Positions 36,167 through 45,648 are shown, counted from the first letter of the stretch. The stretch: DNA of 64,000 nucleotides from Psychrobacter okhotskensis (GCF_013248965.1 NZ_JABRVQ010000010.1:47841-111840); one strand, 5' to 3'. Translations and numbers: made by a program. The notes: generated by a model not told the origin, from the letters alone.

Positions 36167-36586
36167 ATGTTTCATACCGAATCTGATGTGGTATTTGTCA
36201 AAGGCTTAACAGTAGAAGCAGTCATTGGTGTTTACGCGTGGGAGCGCGCTATTACGCAGCCGCTCCTAATTGATATAACGCTTGAAACAGATATTAGTAA
36301 AGCTGCTGTTTCAGACGATGTCCATGATGCGCTCAATTACAAAGCGGTCTGTGATGATGTGAGCGAATGGTGCAAAGCGATTAAGGCACAGTTGCTTGAA
36401 CACCTAGCCGGGCAAATCGCTGATAAGCTGCTGGAAAAATATGCGAGTCATAAAGTGACGTTAAGCATTGCCAAGCCGACGGCAATCAAGCAAGCGGATG
36501 CCGTTGGGGTACAAATCACCCGTTATGCTAAAGCATCAGCAACTGAGTCAGCGGCAAACGACAATAGCCAATCTGATAATGCATAA
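36167..36586 (+). CDS. folB: Dihydroneopterin aldolase
   Basis: Folate pathway enzyme that cleaves 7,8-dihydroneopterin to 6-hydroxymethyl-dihydropterin. 139 residues. The GVYAWERAITQPLLIDI segment holds the catalytic Glu, LNYKAVCDDV follows, and LLEHLAGQIADKLL and VTLSIAKPTAI hold the C-terminal motifs. The last 20 residues are a Ser/Asn-rich tail. Its stop overlaps the ATG of the next gene by 8 bp (ATGCATAA), so the two are probably translationally coupled. AAGGATGAGCGC is a strong ribosome binding site. Confidence 0.94.
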   Translation: MFHTESDVVFVKGLTVEAVIGVYAWERAITQPLLIDITLETDISKAAVSDDVHDALNYKAVCDDVSEWCKAIKAQLLEHLAGQIADKLLEKYASHKVTLSIAKPTAIKQADAVGVQITRYAKASATESAANDNSQSDNA

Positions 36587-37112
36587 AGCACTGACTCATT
36601 TAAATCTTGATGGCTTACAAACGTATGCGCCTGAACTGCTGCAAACACAGTCGGTGACGGCAGTGCTATTGGCATTGGGTAGCAATTATCAAGCTGAAAA
36701 ACACTTACCGTGTGTCCGAAAAAAATTAGCCGTTTTGGGCGAAATACAGCTATCTACGGCATTTCAAAACCCTGACTTTACGGCGACGCTGGAACACCCA
36801 AAACCTGACTATACCAATCAATGTGTCTATATTTCACTAACGTCGCCGATACCGTTACAACAGTTGCAGCAGACCTTTAAAAATTTTGAAAGTGAGTGTA
36901 ACAGACAGCGTCTAACAGAAGCTCAGACATCCATAAAGCAAGTCACCATGGATATCGATATTTTACTAATAAAATTAGATGATAATCAAAATAGCCTAAG
37001 CAGAAATACAACATCTAAAAGCTTGAACCAATGGATAATCATGGCAGATCGCTATCCTTTTAAAACGCATGAAAGAGCAGGGATTGAAGAATTGATTTTG
37101 AGTGGGCTTTGA
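36579..37112 (+). CDS. Divergent HPPK (FolK)-like protein
   Basis: 177 residues from ATG 36579, which overlaps the folB stop. The N-terminal LLALGSNYQAEKHLP resembles the GSN of 6-hydroxymethyl-dihydropterin pyrophosphokinase; QCVYISLTSPIPLQQLQQTF fits its central strand; VTMDIDILLIKL matches the two-Asp magnesium motif. The loops with PRTLDLDLL-type residues and the WGPR arginine have drifted (NRQRLTEAQTSIKQV), and the usual HPR motif near the end is replaced. Linkage to folB strongly suggests folate relation. It could be an active but divergent FolK, or a helper with the main folK elsewhere. Confidence 0.7.
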   Translation: MHKALTHLNLDGLQTYAPELLQTQSVTAVLLALGSNYQAEKHLPCVRKKLAVLGEIQLSTAFQNPDFTATLEHPKPDYTNQCVYISLTSPIPLQQLQQTFKNFESECNRQRLTEAQTSIKQVTMDIDILLIKLDDNQNSLSRNTTSKSLNQWIIMADRYPFKTHERAGIEELILSGL

Positions 37113-37212
37113 AGAGGTCAAATGCAGCAGCTGAGATGTTATCAAGAATCAAGTAAAAGTTATTAAAGGCTTCGTGTTCGAAGGCTTAATATTTTTCTGA
37201 AAAAATCTCAAA

Positions 37213-37242
37213 ATAAAAGCTGAGCAATATGCCCAGCTTTTA
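37213..37242. terminator. Intrinsic terminator between folK-like gene and SDR
   Basis: ATAAAAGCTGAGC and GCCCAGCTTTTAT form a hairpin with a 4 nt loop and one mismatch, between convergent genes. Confidence 0.82.
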
Positions 37243-37272
37243 TCAAATTTACATGGTTTAGCGTAAAAAGTC

Positions 37273-38007
37273 TTACTGCGCAGTCAACCCACCATCAACG
37301 ATAAATTCTGAGCCGGTTGAATAACTAGAGTCATCTGACGCTAAGAATAGCACCATGCCGCTGACTTCTTCGGGCTGCGCCACACGTCTCATTGGAATGG
37401 TTTTGGCAAAAGCTTCAACCGCATCTTTGTTATCGCCTTGCATAATCATCGGTGTGGCAATGACGCCTGGATGAATGGAGTTCACGCGAATGCCGTGAGG
37501 GGCGCACTCTAATGCTGCCGCTTTGGTCATCCCACGTACCGCAAATTTAGAATCGGTATAACCGATAGCGCCGCCAACTAAGCCATTAATCGATGAGATA
37601 TTGATGATAGAGCCTTGTTTGGCGGATTTCATCGTTGGAATAACCGCTTTCATGCCTAAAAAGACCGACACTTGGTTAATCTCTAGAATCTTACGATAGT
37701 CTGCTACTGAGGTATCTAAGATAGATTTGTGCGTAGTGATACCTGCATTATTGACCAACACATCGATTTGACCAAATTTTTCTTGAGTTGCTTTAACGAC
37801 TTGTGCCCAATCGTCTTCATTGGTGACATCATGCTTGATAAAGAGGGTGTTATCACCAAGCTCTTTTGCCAACGCTTCGCCTTTATCAGAATTAATATCG
37901 GTCAATACCACTTTCGCACCTTCTTGCATACACAAACGCGCATGAGTCTCGCCCATACCTTGTGCCGCGCCAGTGATAATGATTACTTTGTCTTGTAAAC
38001 GAGCCAT
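37273..38007 (-). CDS. SDR family oxidoreductase
   Basis: Classical SDR of 244 residues. Cofactor motif TGAAQGMGETHA near the N-terminus, then VLTDINS with Asp after the second strand (favours NAD), LVNNAGIT, catalytic Ser in NISSINGL and YTDSK (Tyr, Lys). It resembles cyclopentanol or 3-alpha-hydroxysteroid dehydrogenase-like enzymes, ending in EFIVDGGLTAQ. AGGAAAACTC precedes the ATG. Substrate cannot be assigned. It is transcribed alone and away from the DUF488 gene. Confidence 0.88.
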   Translation of the reverse strand: MARLQDKVIIITGAAQGMGETHARLCMQEGAKVVLTDINSDKGEALAKELGDNTLFIKHDVTNEDDWAQVVKATQEKFGQIDVLVNNAGITTHKSILDTSVADYRKILEINQVSVFLGMKAVIPTMKSAKQGSIINISSINGLVGGAIGYTDSKFAVRGMTKAAALECAPHGIRVNSIHPGVIATPMIMQGDNKDAVEAFAKTIPMRRVAQPEEVSGMVLFLASDDSSYSTGSEFIVDGGLTAQ

Positions 38008-38270
38008 GAGTTTTCCTGTTTTTTAGTTATGAATAATGAGAAGTATAAGCCACCAGGTCTTACTATTCAGTAGTGAACCTTAAAGACTTGTCTCAGATCA
38101 GTAAAATCATTAAATTTGTTTGAAGAGTTTGAACTATTACTGTCTGATCGATCATTTTAGGCACGCAATAGTTATGTTAAGATTAATGACAGGTTAGTTT
38201 GCACTTTTGGGCGCAAAGGCTTACCGAATAGCCAGACAAACTATTCAGAACAAAAAAGGATTTAACCGTT

Positions 38271-38636
38271 ATGTATGAAGTTAAAATACGAAGAGCCTAT
38301 ATTGAGAAAGGCGAAGAGGATGGATATAATATATTGGTGGATCGTCTTTGGCCTAGAGGTATCAAAAAAGAAGACTTAAGCTTTAGCTGGTGGCCAAAGG
38401 AGATAGCGCCTTCAGATGAACTCAGGGAGCGTTTCGGTCATGATAAAGATAAATTTAACGATTTTAAAAAGTCATATAAAAAAGAATTAGAAGATAATGA
38501 CATTAAAGATGCGTTTTTAGATAAAGTAAAAACTCAGCTCAAAAAGCATAATGTTACTTTGGTTTATGGCGCAAAAGACGAAGAACACAATCAAGCAGTC
38601 GTGCTAAAAGAATGGATTAAAAAAGCACTAGACTGA
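38271..38636 (+). CDS. DUF488 family protein
   Basis: 121 residues, rich in Lys, Asp and Glu, with the family's central YNILVDRLWPRGIKKEDL and WWPKEIAPSDELRERFGHD and the later VTLVYGAKDEEHNQAVVLKEWI. Function of DUF488 is unknown; it belongs to a group with conserved Arg, Trp and His residues. The gene is more AT-rich than its neighbours and may be a later arrival. AAGGATTTAACC lies before the ATG. Confidence 0.88.
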   Translation: MYEVKIRRAYIEKGEEDGYNILVDRLWPRGIKKEDLSFSWWPKEIAPSDELRERFGHDKDKFNDFKKSYKKELEDNDIKDAFLDKVKTQLKKHNVTLVYGAKDEEHNQAVVLKEWIKKALD

Positions 38637-38651
38637 TAAAAGTGTTGGTGA

Positions 38652-38710
38652 TGACTGTTTGTAAATATTAAAAGCAACATAAGAAGCATTATAAACAATA
38701 CAAACAGTCA
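38652..38710. repeat. Perfect 12 bp inverted repeat between DUF488 gene and cysE
   Basis: TGACTGTTTGTA and TACAAACAGTCA flank 35 bp of AT-rich sequence. It lies in the convergent gap and may end transcripts from both sides, though there is no GC-rich stem or T run. Confidence 0.6.
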
Positions 38711-38733
38711 CTTTAGTCTATCAAAATTTATGA

Positions 38734-39654
38734 CTATTTCTGCTCAATGTCCGCATTATCTATATCACTTTGACCAATCACATCAAGGTCTTTTAAGCAT
38801 AGTTTGTCATATTCTTTTTCGCAAAACTTAGGGTCAATTTTGCACATCGCTGCTTGTAATTGATCAAGACGATTTTCTGATTGCTGAATATGTTCGAGCA
38901 TTTTAGAAAATGCTTCAGCAACTGGGTCTTGTGAAGAGGGGTCGATACCATAAGCCTGAAAGGTTGTGGCCCGTGCAGCACTGGTAGTATTGCTTTCAAT
39001 ATTGTCTGGATTGCCTTGATTTATCTTACCTGCTTGAGCGGCTTTTTCTTGCTGTTTGGCGTCCTTTACCTTAGTCGCGATCGGATTGCCTTTTTCATCA
39101 TGATAGTCCGAAATCATGCGAGCCGCACTACCGACCATGGTGGCATTTGCTGGGACGGGTTTGACAACCACAGCATTGGAGCCGATTTTGGCATTCTTAC
39201 CCACAGTAAATGGGCCCAATACTTTTGCACCAGCCCCGACTGTCACTCCATCTTCTAAGGTTGGGTGACGCTTGCCATTATTTTGCGAGACGCCGCCGAG
39301 GGTGACGCCATGATAAAGCGTGACGTCATTACCAATTTCTGCTGTTTCACCAATGACCACGCCAACCCCATGATCGATAAAGAATCGCTTACCAATTTTG
39401 GCAGCCGGATGAATTTCAATGCCTGTGATGATACGCGAACCGTAAGAAATAACGCGAGCAGCGAGCTTTTGCTCATGTTGCCACAGATAATGTGCCCCGC
39501 GATGCAAAATAAGCGCGTGGATGCCAGGATAGGTTAAGATGACTTCCAAGCTATTACGCGCTGCAGGATCGCGGGTGAATACCGCATCGATATCTTCTTT
39601 TAGGTCTTTTTTGATGCTGGCAAGCGATTTGAACAATTTGGATGGCAATGACAT
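38734..39654 (-). CDS. cysE: Serine O-acetyltransferase with a long C-terminal extension
   Basis: First step of cysteine synthesis: acetyl-CoA plus serine to O-acetylserine. 306 residues from ATG 39654, chosen because AGGACG lies just upstream; 20 more codons are open but lack this signal. Short N-terminal helical domain (to about 60), then the left-handed beta helix with [38 protein letters not shown] and [11 protein letters not shown]. About 110 residues follow the helix, starting at DDYHDEKG-like SDYHDEKG, Gln/Ser/Ala-rich, with three Cys in [18 protein letters not shown]. The usual C-terminus is about 30 residues, so this is an oddity; the usual final Ile tail that binds CysK is absent. 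Confidence 0.9.
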   Translation of the reverse strand: MSLPSKLFKSLASIKKDLKEDIDAVFTRDPAARNSLEVILTYPGIHALILHRGAHYLWQHEQKLAARVISYGSRIITGIEIHPAAKIGKRFFIDHGVGVVIGETAEIGNDVTLYHGVTLGGVSQNNGKRHPTLEDGVTVGAGAKVLGPFTVGKNAKIGSNAVVVKPVPANATMVGSAARMISDYHDEKGNPIATKVKDAKQQEKAAQAGKINQGNPDNIESNTTSAARATTFQAYGIDPSSQDPVAEAFSKMLEHIQQSENRLDQLQAAMCKIDPKFCEKEYDKLCLKDLDVIGQSDIDNADIEQK

Positions 39655-39828
39655 AAAGCGTCCTATCGTATTTTTGATGACAATCTCTTTAGTTATAGCA
39701 GTTTCGCAGTACAAAATATAGCGATGAATAATAAATTAAAACAGATTGTTTATAGATAAACACCAAGCAGTGGCGATTTTTCTATAGACAATCATAGGTG
39801 ACTTACATAGGCGACTTGCACAGGTTAC

Positions 39829-40272
39829 TTAGCTGTCACTGGTAACATATTTTAGCAGTTCGACAACCTGTTCAGGCGTTTGCGCCCATGCCATTGCAGC
39901 CGCATCCACTTCTTTTAGCGGATGAATAATATCTTCAGCATGTAGCGTGATATAAGGTTTACCCAAAGCGGCGCAGTAGCCCGCGTCAAAGGCGGCGTTC
40001 CACTGTTTGTATTTATCACCAAAGCGAATTATGGCAATATCACATTTTTGAATCATATTTTTGGTACGAATCGCATTCACCTTTGATGACTGATGGTCGC
40101 GCCAGAATCCATTTTCCTCTTTACCAAGCACATCACCGGCTGCGTCGCTGGCTTCGTGTTCAGTCACGGCGGAGGTAAAGGTAATAGCAAGACCATAATC
40201 CTTCGCACCTTGCATAATTTTCTGCCGCCAGTCGCTGTGTATCTCTCCAGATAAATAAACAGTCCAGTTCAC
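39829..40272 (-). CDS. YtoQ family protein
   Basis: 147 residues with a GTG start at 40272 supported by AAGGAGTTAACA. It opens NWTVYLSGEIHSDWR and continues GFWRDHQSSKVNAIRTK and FGDKYKQWNAAFDAGYCAALGKPYITLH, which matches the YtoQ family, thought related to nucleoside 2-deoxyribosyltransferase-like folds. No function is established. It stands alone between cysE and trmJ, all on the minus strand. Confidence 0.85.
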   Translation of the reverse strand: MNWTVYLSGEIHSDWRQKIMQGAKDYGLAITFTSAVTEHEASDAAGDVLGKEENGFWRDHQSSKVNAIRTKNMIQKCDIAIIRFGDKYKQWNAAFDAGYCAALGKPYITLHAEDIIHPLKEVDAAAMAWAQTPEQVVELLKYVTSDS

Positions 40273-40372
40273 TGTTAACTCCTTTTTATTATTAAACCAT
40301 ATGACTTATAAAACAGTACTAGTGCTGATAATGCCAAACACTCAATGCCCCAAACTTTGCGCCTTAGAAGAT

Positions 40373-41245
40373 TTAGTCTTTTGCAAGCTTGGCAATAAGT
40401 GCGCTTAGTAGTTGGTATTCTTTTTGATCGAGCTGGATACGTGAGCCAAGTCGAGACAGTCTTGATGGTAATGATTTTAAGTTTTCACTGTCAGCCAATT
40501 TGCGTTGAACCATTAATGCGGTGGTACGCTCAGTAAGCTGTTGCAACTGCTGCTGAGTAATCGCTGGCTCATCCCATTGCTGGCGTGTATAAGTATTGAG
40601 CATAGGTTGTCCTATCGTCTCTAGACTATCAGTCACATCTAATTTATCATAATCGGCTTCGCTATCAGTTTTAATATGTGTTTGTGCGTAAGAAAAGATA
40701 AAACTGGCAATCACTTGGACAGCTGATGCCACATTAAGCACTGGATAGGCAGGATTGGCATCTATTTGAATATGGTAATCTGCATAAGCCAGCTCTTCGT
40801 TGGTTAGACCGCGATCTTCACGACCAAACAAAACGGCGATATTAGGTTTATCAGTAGAAAAAGTGGACTGCTTATCGATAAAATCGAACATAATTTTGGC
40901 GGCTTGCGTGGGCGTTACTACAGGGCGCGGCAAATGACGACTGCGACTACTGGCGGCAAAGACCAGCTGACAATCTGCTATCGCAGACTCTAGCGTTGGC
41001 GCTATCAAAGCTGATGATAGCAGCTCACTACCGCCTGCTGCATGAGAGACGCTGGTTTCATCAATCGGTAGCTTAGGATCAACGACTGTCAAACGAGATA
41101 ATCCCATGGTATGCATCGCGCGTGCGGCTGAGCCGATGTTAGCAGGTAAGGTGGTATTGACCATAACAACTTGCAAACAAGACAGGTAATCAGTAACAGT
41201 AGATATTGATGGGGTAGGCGATGCTGGTAAGGAAGAAGTGCTCAT
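40373..41245 (-). CDS. trmJ: tRNA (cytidine/uridine-2'-O-)-methyltransferase
   Basis: SPOUT-class methyltransferase that modifies position 32 in several tRNAs. 290 residues. Motifs: NIGSAARAMHTMGL near 36-49, VLFGREDRGLTNEEL (the AdoMet knot), and NPAYPVLNVASAVQVI. N-terminal Ser/Pro-rich tail of about 20 residues. Its ATG overlaps the stop of the HPt gene upstream (TAATG), so the two are translationally coupled. Last gene of the dnaE, HPt, trmJ group. Confidence 0.92.
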   Translation of the reverse strand: MSTSSLPASPTPSISTVTDYLSCLQVVMVNTTLPANIGSAARAMHTMGLSRLTVVDPKLPIDETSVSHAAGGSELLSSALIAPTLESAIADCQLVFAASSRSRHLPRPVVTPTQAAKIMFDFIDKQSTFSTDKPNIAVLFGREDRGLTNEELAYADYHIQIDANPAYPVLNVASAVQVIASFIFSYAQTHIKTDSEADYDKLDVTDSLETIGQPMLNTYTRQQWDEPAITQQQLQQLTERTTALMVQRKLADSENLKSLPSRLSRLGSRIQLDQKEYQLLSALIAKLAKD

Positions 41246-41643
41246 TAGTAACTCATTCTTTTATTAATCTCTTGTTCAGCGTGCTGCAATGCCAATGATA
41301 TGTTTTCTATAAGAGCTGCTTGCTGGTTAATCTTTCGCTCGCGGCAGTATTCTTGCAACTGATCACTGAGCGCTACCAATTGAGTCGCACCTATATTCGC
41401 ACTAGCTCCTTTAAGAGCATGAGCGGCTTCAAAACCGTTAGCATTATCATTGGCTGCTTGTGTCGCACGTAGGGTTACAGTACGCTGCTGACTGTCAGCA
41501 ATATAAGTCTGTATCAACTCTGCAAAATCTTCTTCAAACAGATCACGCATATCTTCAAATTGCTCATGATTAATAATGTCATTGTCTAAACTATTATTTA
41601 AGTCATTGTTAATAATATTATTTTTAACATCAGCTCCGGTCAT
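41245..41643 (-). CDS. Stand-alone HPt phosphotransfer protein
   Basis: 132 residues. N-terminal 25 residues are Asn/Asp-rich; the rest is the four-helix HPt fold with the phosphorylation site AHALKGASANIGA (His75) and the flanking DMRDLFEEDFAELIQTYI helix. HPt proteins pass phosphoryl groups between hybrid histidine kinases and response regulators; the partners are not in this window. It lies 55 bp downstream of dnaE and overlaps trmJ by 1 bp, so it is probably cotranscribed with them. Confidence 0.9.
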   Translation of the reverse strand: MTGADVKNNIINNDLNNSLDNDIINHEQFEDMRDLFEEDFAELIQTYIADSQQRTVTLRATQAANDNANGFEAAHALKGASANIGATQLVALSDQLQEYCRERKINQQAALIENISLALQHAEQEINKRMSY

Positions 41644-41698
41644 AATTACATATCCAGTAAGGTCAGAATGGGGGTTTTAATTCGTTATATTTATAGTG

Positions 41699-44600
41699 CT
41701 AACTATAATGGAAATATATATTTTCTTCGTTAATCATGCTTTTTAGCTGCTGTAAGTTGTCATCATTAGGATAGACGCGCCAATGCTCAGATAGCCCTAC
41801 ATTAGCAATGCCATACTCTTCATAAATACTCAGTCCCAGCGGTAGACAGTTATCATTGATTGAGTCGTCTGTATTGCTCAAAGCGTTATTGGCATAGCTG
41901 TTGCTATTTTGATGAAGCGCATCTTGATTGATGTCATTTTCTAGCGCCAATAAGTCATTGCCGTCTTCATCGTACAAACTGCCACCCATTGCAGGGTCGT
42001 AAACGGCACTGTTACTATTGCCTTCTTGTTCGTCCTGATCAGTGTTATAAGCTAAGCGTGGCGCAGGTATGATATCCGCTTGCGCCGATTTAAGAAGTGG
42101 TTGCAAGCGTGTCAGCAGATTAATATCACTGCCGTGGACTTTGATACTGATTTTTTTCAGCCAGCGCAAGCGTGCATCAACCATGCTCATTGCATTATCA
42201 AGGCGCGCAAACAGACGACCATCACGTTCTCGAATACTGCCTTTGATGATGACCACTTCATCAACCTTTAACTGGTCTTTGACGCGGTTAAAACGTTCAG
42301 CATAGCAGCTAACTTCTAGTCTTGAGGTTCCGTCATCTAAGATAATTACATTACGATTACCAAAGTTGGCGATATCGATAATTAAGCCTGCAAAATAGCA
42401 GCTACCGTTGTAACCAGTGTCCGTTAGCTTATCGAGACGTGCGCCTGAGGTGTAGCGTTTAATCTCATCCAAATACTCATTAATAGGATGTCCGGTTAAA
42501 TATAAACCTAAAGTATTCTTCTCAGCTTTAAGGCGGTGTTTGTCTCCCCAAATCAGCTCTGGCGTCATTTTCAACGGCGGAGCTGCGACCACCCCGTCCA
42601 TTTCACCAAACAAATCCATCATGCCAAGCTCATTGTTTTGGCGATCTTGCTCAGCGGCTTGTACGGCGCTTGGCAATTGACTCATAAGCGCGCCACGAAT
42701 CTCGTATGCTTCATCGGCTGGTAAGTCAGGACGTAGGGTCGCCGCAAAGTCATCAAAACACCCAGCACTCACTAATGCCTCAAGGGTACGTTTATTGACT
42801 TTTTTAATATCAACTCGGCGGCAAAAGTCATATAAATCTTTAAACGGACCTTCACGGCGACGCGCATCAACGATAGACTCAACTGCACCTTCGCCAACGC
42901 CTTTAATCGCACCCAAGCCATAAATGATATTGGTCGGGGTATCGGCGACGAAATGCCATTCACTACGATTCACCGATGGATTAACGACGGTCAAATCAAA
43001 GTTTTCACGGCAGTCGTTGATAAAGAACACCACGTTGTCGGTGTTGTTCATATCTGATGTCAATACCGCTGCCATAAATTCGGCAGGGTAGTATTGCTTT
43101 AGATAAGCGGTCTGATAAGCAAGCACGCCATATGCGGCAGAATGCGAGCGGTTAAAACCGTAACCAGCAAACTTTTCCATCAAATCAAAGACGCCACCTG
43201 AGGTAACTTCATCGATACCTTGCGAGGTTGCACCAGTGACGAAAATATCGCGCTGTTTGGCCATCTCTTCAGGTTTCTTTTTACCCATGGCCCGGCGTAA
43301 CATATCCGCACCGCCCAAGCTATAGCCTGCCATCACCTGCGAGATTTGCATGACCTGTTCTTGATAGACAATAACGCCGTTGGTGTTTTCTAATATTGGC
43401 TCAAGGTTTGGATGGTCATAGATGACTTCCTCGCGACCGTGTTTACGATCAATATACATCTCTACCATGCCAGCATCGAGCGGACCCGGACGATAGAGCG
43501 CACACATGGCGATCACATCTTCGATATTAGTCGGTTGTAATTTCGCCAAATACTTTTTCATACCCATACTTTCAAGCTGAAAGACGGCAGTAGTCTTGGC
43601 ATCTTGCAAGAGCTTGTAGGCTTTTTTGTCATCTAATGGCAAGTCTTCTAACACCAACGCTTCTTTGCCTTCTTTCGCACGACGCAAGTTGATGTTTTCT
43701 ACCGCAGCGTTAATGACGGTTAAGTTACGTAGACCCAAAAAGTCGAACTTTACCAGACCAACCGCTTCGACATCATCTTTATCAAACTGGCTAACACGGT
43801 GACCATCGTCATCACAATAAATGGCGCTAAAATCGGTGATTTTATGCGGAGCGATTAGTACGCCACCAGCATGTTTACCGACGTTTCGGCAGACACCTTC
43901 AAGCTTAATTGCCATCTCCCAAATTTCGATAGCATCTTCATAATCCATATTGTCAGGATTGGAGATTAAGTCTTTAAGCTGTGGCTCTTGCTCGAGCGCT
44001 TGGCTGAGCGTAATACCGGGGGTTTTTGGAATTAATTTAGACAATTTGCTGGCAAGAAAGTACGATTTACTTTGTACCCGCGCCACATCTCGTACCACTG
44101 CTTTTGCCGCCATGGTACCAAAGGTTATAATTTGCGAGACCGCTTCACGCCCATAAGTTTGCGCCACATAATCAATAACACGGTCACGACCTTCAATACA
44201 AAAGTCAATATCGAAATCGGGCATGGAGACACGTTCAGGATTTAAGAAGCGCTCAAATAGTAGGTCGTAATGGATAGGGTCGAGGTCGGTAATGTTTAAC
44301 GCATAAGCGACCAAGGATCCTGCACCAGAACCACGACCGGGTCCAACGGGTACGCCATTGGCTTTTGCCCAGCGGATAAAGTCCATCACGATTAAGAAGT
44401 AACCGGGAAAGCCCATGGATAAGATAACTTCCAGCTCATATTCTAAGCGTTCATCATACTTTTGGCGAAAATCGCTCCAGTTATCAGTACGTGCTTCAAC
44501 GGGAAATAGCTTATCTAATCGATTGTTAAGGCCCCGTATTGACTCTGCGCGAAAAAACGATTCAATCGTTTCGCCTTCAGGGACAGGAAAATCGGGCAGG

Positions 44601-45415
44601 ACGTTAATACCAAGGGTCAAGGTTACATTACAGCGGGTTGCTAAACGCAAAGTATTATTAATAACCTGTGGAATATCATCAAACAACTGCTCCATCTGTG
44701 CTTGGGTTTTAAGATATTGCTCATCTGAATAGGTTTGCGGACGATTTTGGTCAGCGAGCACGTAGGAGCCTGCGATACAGACGCGTGCTTCATGGGCGTC
44801 AAAATCGTCTTGCTCTAAGAAGCGTACGTCGTTATGAGCAATAATAGGAATATTATGTTTGGCACCTGAGTGGATAGCAGCCTGAATAAAGGTGTCTTCC
44901 CCTGAACGATTGGTACGCTTGATGGCAAAGTATAAGCGATCATCAAACTGTGCTTGCCATTCTGTCAGCAGCTCATCAGCTTTTTCTGGCATAGAGCCGA
45001 CTAGCGCTTGACCGACATCTGATTTTTCGGTGAAGAGAACGATAACACCTGCTGCGTGCTCTAAAATATGGCTGCGTTTGATGACAGGCACACCATGATT
45101 GGCAGCGTCAGCGCGTCCTTCAATGAAGCCAAGCGAGACGATACGGGTAATGTTTTGATAACCCTCGTTATCCATCGCTAGCAGGGTTAGCCGCGTGTCC
45201 TCATTCTCCATGATGACTTCGCTACCGATAATCGGTTTGATACCAGCACCTAGGCAGGCACGATAGAACTTCACCGTGGCATAAAGGTTGGATAAATCAG
45301 TTAACGCCAGCGCACATTGATTATCGGCGGCAGCAGCTTTGATAAGCGGCTTGATGCGCACGATAGAATCGGTAATTGAATATTCGCTGTGAATGCCAAG
45401 GTGTACAAATGCCAT
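41699..45415 (-). CDS. dnaE: DNA polymerase III alpha subunit
   Basis: Replicative polymerase, 1238 residues. PHP domain at the N-terminus (VHLGIHSEYSITDS), the catalytic PDFDIDFCIEGRDR (two Asp) near 400, the GPGRGSGAGSLVAYAL palm segment, the fingers HKHGG-type NVGKHAGGVLIAP, and the tandem HhH region with GLGAIKGVGEGAVESI. The C-terminal region carries the OB domain (GLIIDIANFGNRNVIILDD) and then about 65 residues of Asn/Asp-rich low complexity (about 1125-1190) before the final EHWRVYPNDDNLQQL. E. coli DnaE has 1160 residues, so the extra length is mostly this insertion. HPt and trmJ genes follow. Confidence 0.96.
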   Translation of the reverse strand: MAFVHLGIHSEYSITDSIVRIKPLIKAAAADNQCALALTDLSNLYATVKFYRACLGAGIKPIIGSEVIMENEDTRLTLLAMDNEGYQNITRIVSLGFIEGRADAANHGVPVIKRSHILEHAAGVIVLFTEKSDVGQALVGSMPEKADELLTEWQAQFDDRLYFAIKRTNRSGEDTFIQAAIHSGAKHNIPIIAHNDVRFLEQDDFDAHEARVCIAGSYVLADQNRPQTYSDEQYLKTQAQMEQLFDDIPQVINNTLRLATRCNVTLTLGINVLPDFPVPEGETIESFFRAESIRGLNNRLDKLFPVEARTDNWSDFRQKYDERLEYELEVILSMGFPGYFLIVMDFIRWAKANGVPVGPGRGSGAGSLVAYALNITDLDPIHYDLLFERFLNPERVSMPDFDIDFCIEGRDRVIDYVAQTYGREAVSQIITFGTMAAKAVVRDVARVQSKSYFLASKLSKLIPKTPGITLSQALEQEPQLKDLISNPDNMDYEDAIEIWEMAIKLEGVCRNVGKHAGGVLIAPHKITDFSAIYCDDDGHRVSQFDKDDVEAVGLVKFDFLGLRNLTVINAAVENINLRRAKEGKEALVLEDLPLDDKKAYKLLQDAKTTAVFQLESMGMKKYLAKLQPTNIEDVIAMCALYRPGPLDAGMVEMYIDRKHGREEVIYDHPNLEPILENTNGVIVYQEQVMQISQVMAGYSLGGADMLRRAMGKKKPEEMAKQRDIFVTGATSQGIDEVTSGGVFDLMEKFAGYGFNRSHSAAYGVLAYQTAYLKQYYPAEFMAAVLTSDMNNTDNVVFFINDCRENFDLTVVNPSVNRSEWHFVADTPTNIIYGLGAIKGVGEGAVESIVDARRREGPFKDLYDFCRRVDIKKVNKRTLEALVSAGCFDDFAATLRPDLPADEAYEIRGALMSQLPSAVQAAEQDRQNNELGMMDLFGEMDGVVAAPPLKMTPELIWGDKHRLKAEKNTLGLYLTGHPINEYLDEIKRYTSGARLDKLTDTGYNGSCYFAGLIIDIANFGNRNVIILDDGTSRLEVSCYAERFNRVKDQLKVDEVVIIKGSIRERDGRLFARLDNAMSMVDARLRWLKKISIKVHGSDINLLTRLQPLLKSAQADIIPAPRLAYNTDQDEQEGNSNSAVYDPAMGGSLYDEDGNDLLALENDINQDALHQNSNSYANNALSNTDDSINDNCLPLGLSIYEEYGIANVGLSEHWRVYPNDDNLQQLKSMINEENIYFHYS

Positions 45416-45648
45416 AGAGGACTCTTACTAATGCAATCGAAAGGAGATGAGCTGCTAAGAAAATAAATTTATTATTATCAATGCTTTAAGTGAGTTTTTA
45501 AAAGTAATTAAGAGTAAATAAGACGTCAATAGCCATATTTATTCATTTTAAATTTAGCTGCTAATAATAGCATTATTTGGTACAGACAACCACCGATTCA
45601 AGGGTATCAAATTGAATGGATGATTTTTGGGAATGGGTTTGATTATAG

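Noticed and set aside
36579..37112. folK-like gene as a pseudogene
   Set aside because: The frame is open over the full domain, the start is coupled to folB and the DIDILL motif is kept, so a divergent functional protein is more likely.
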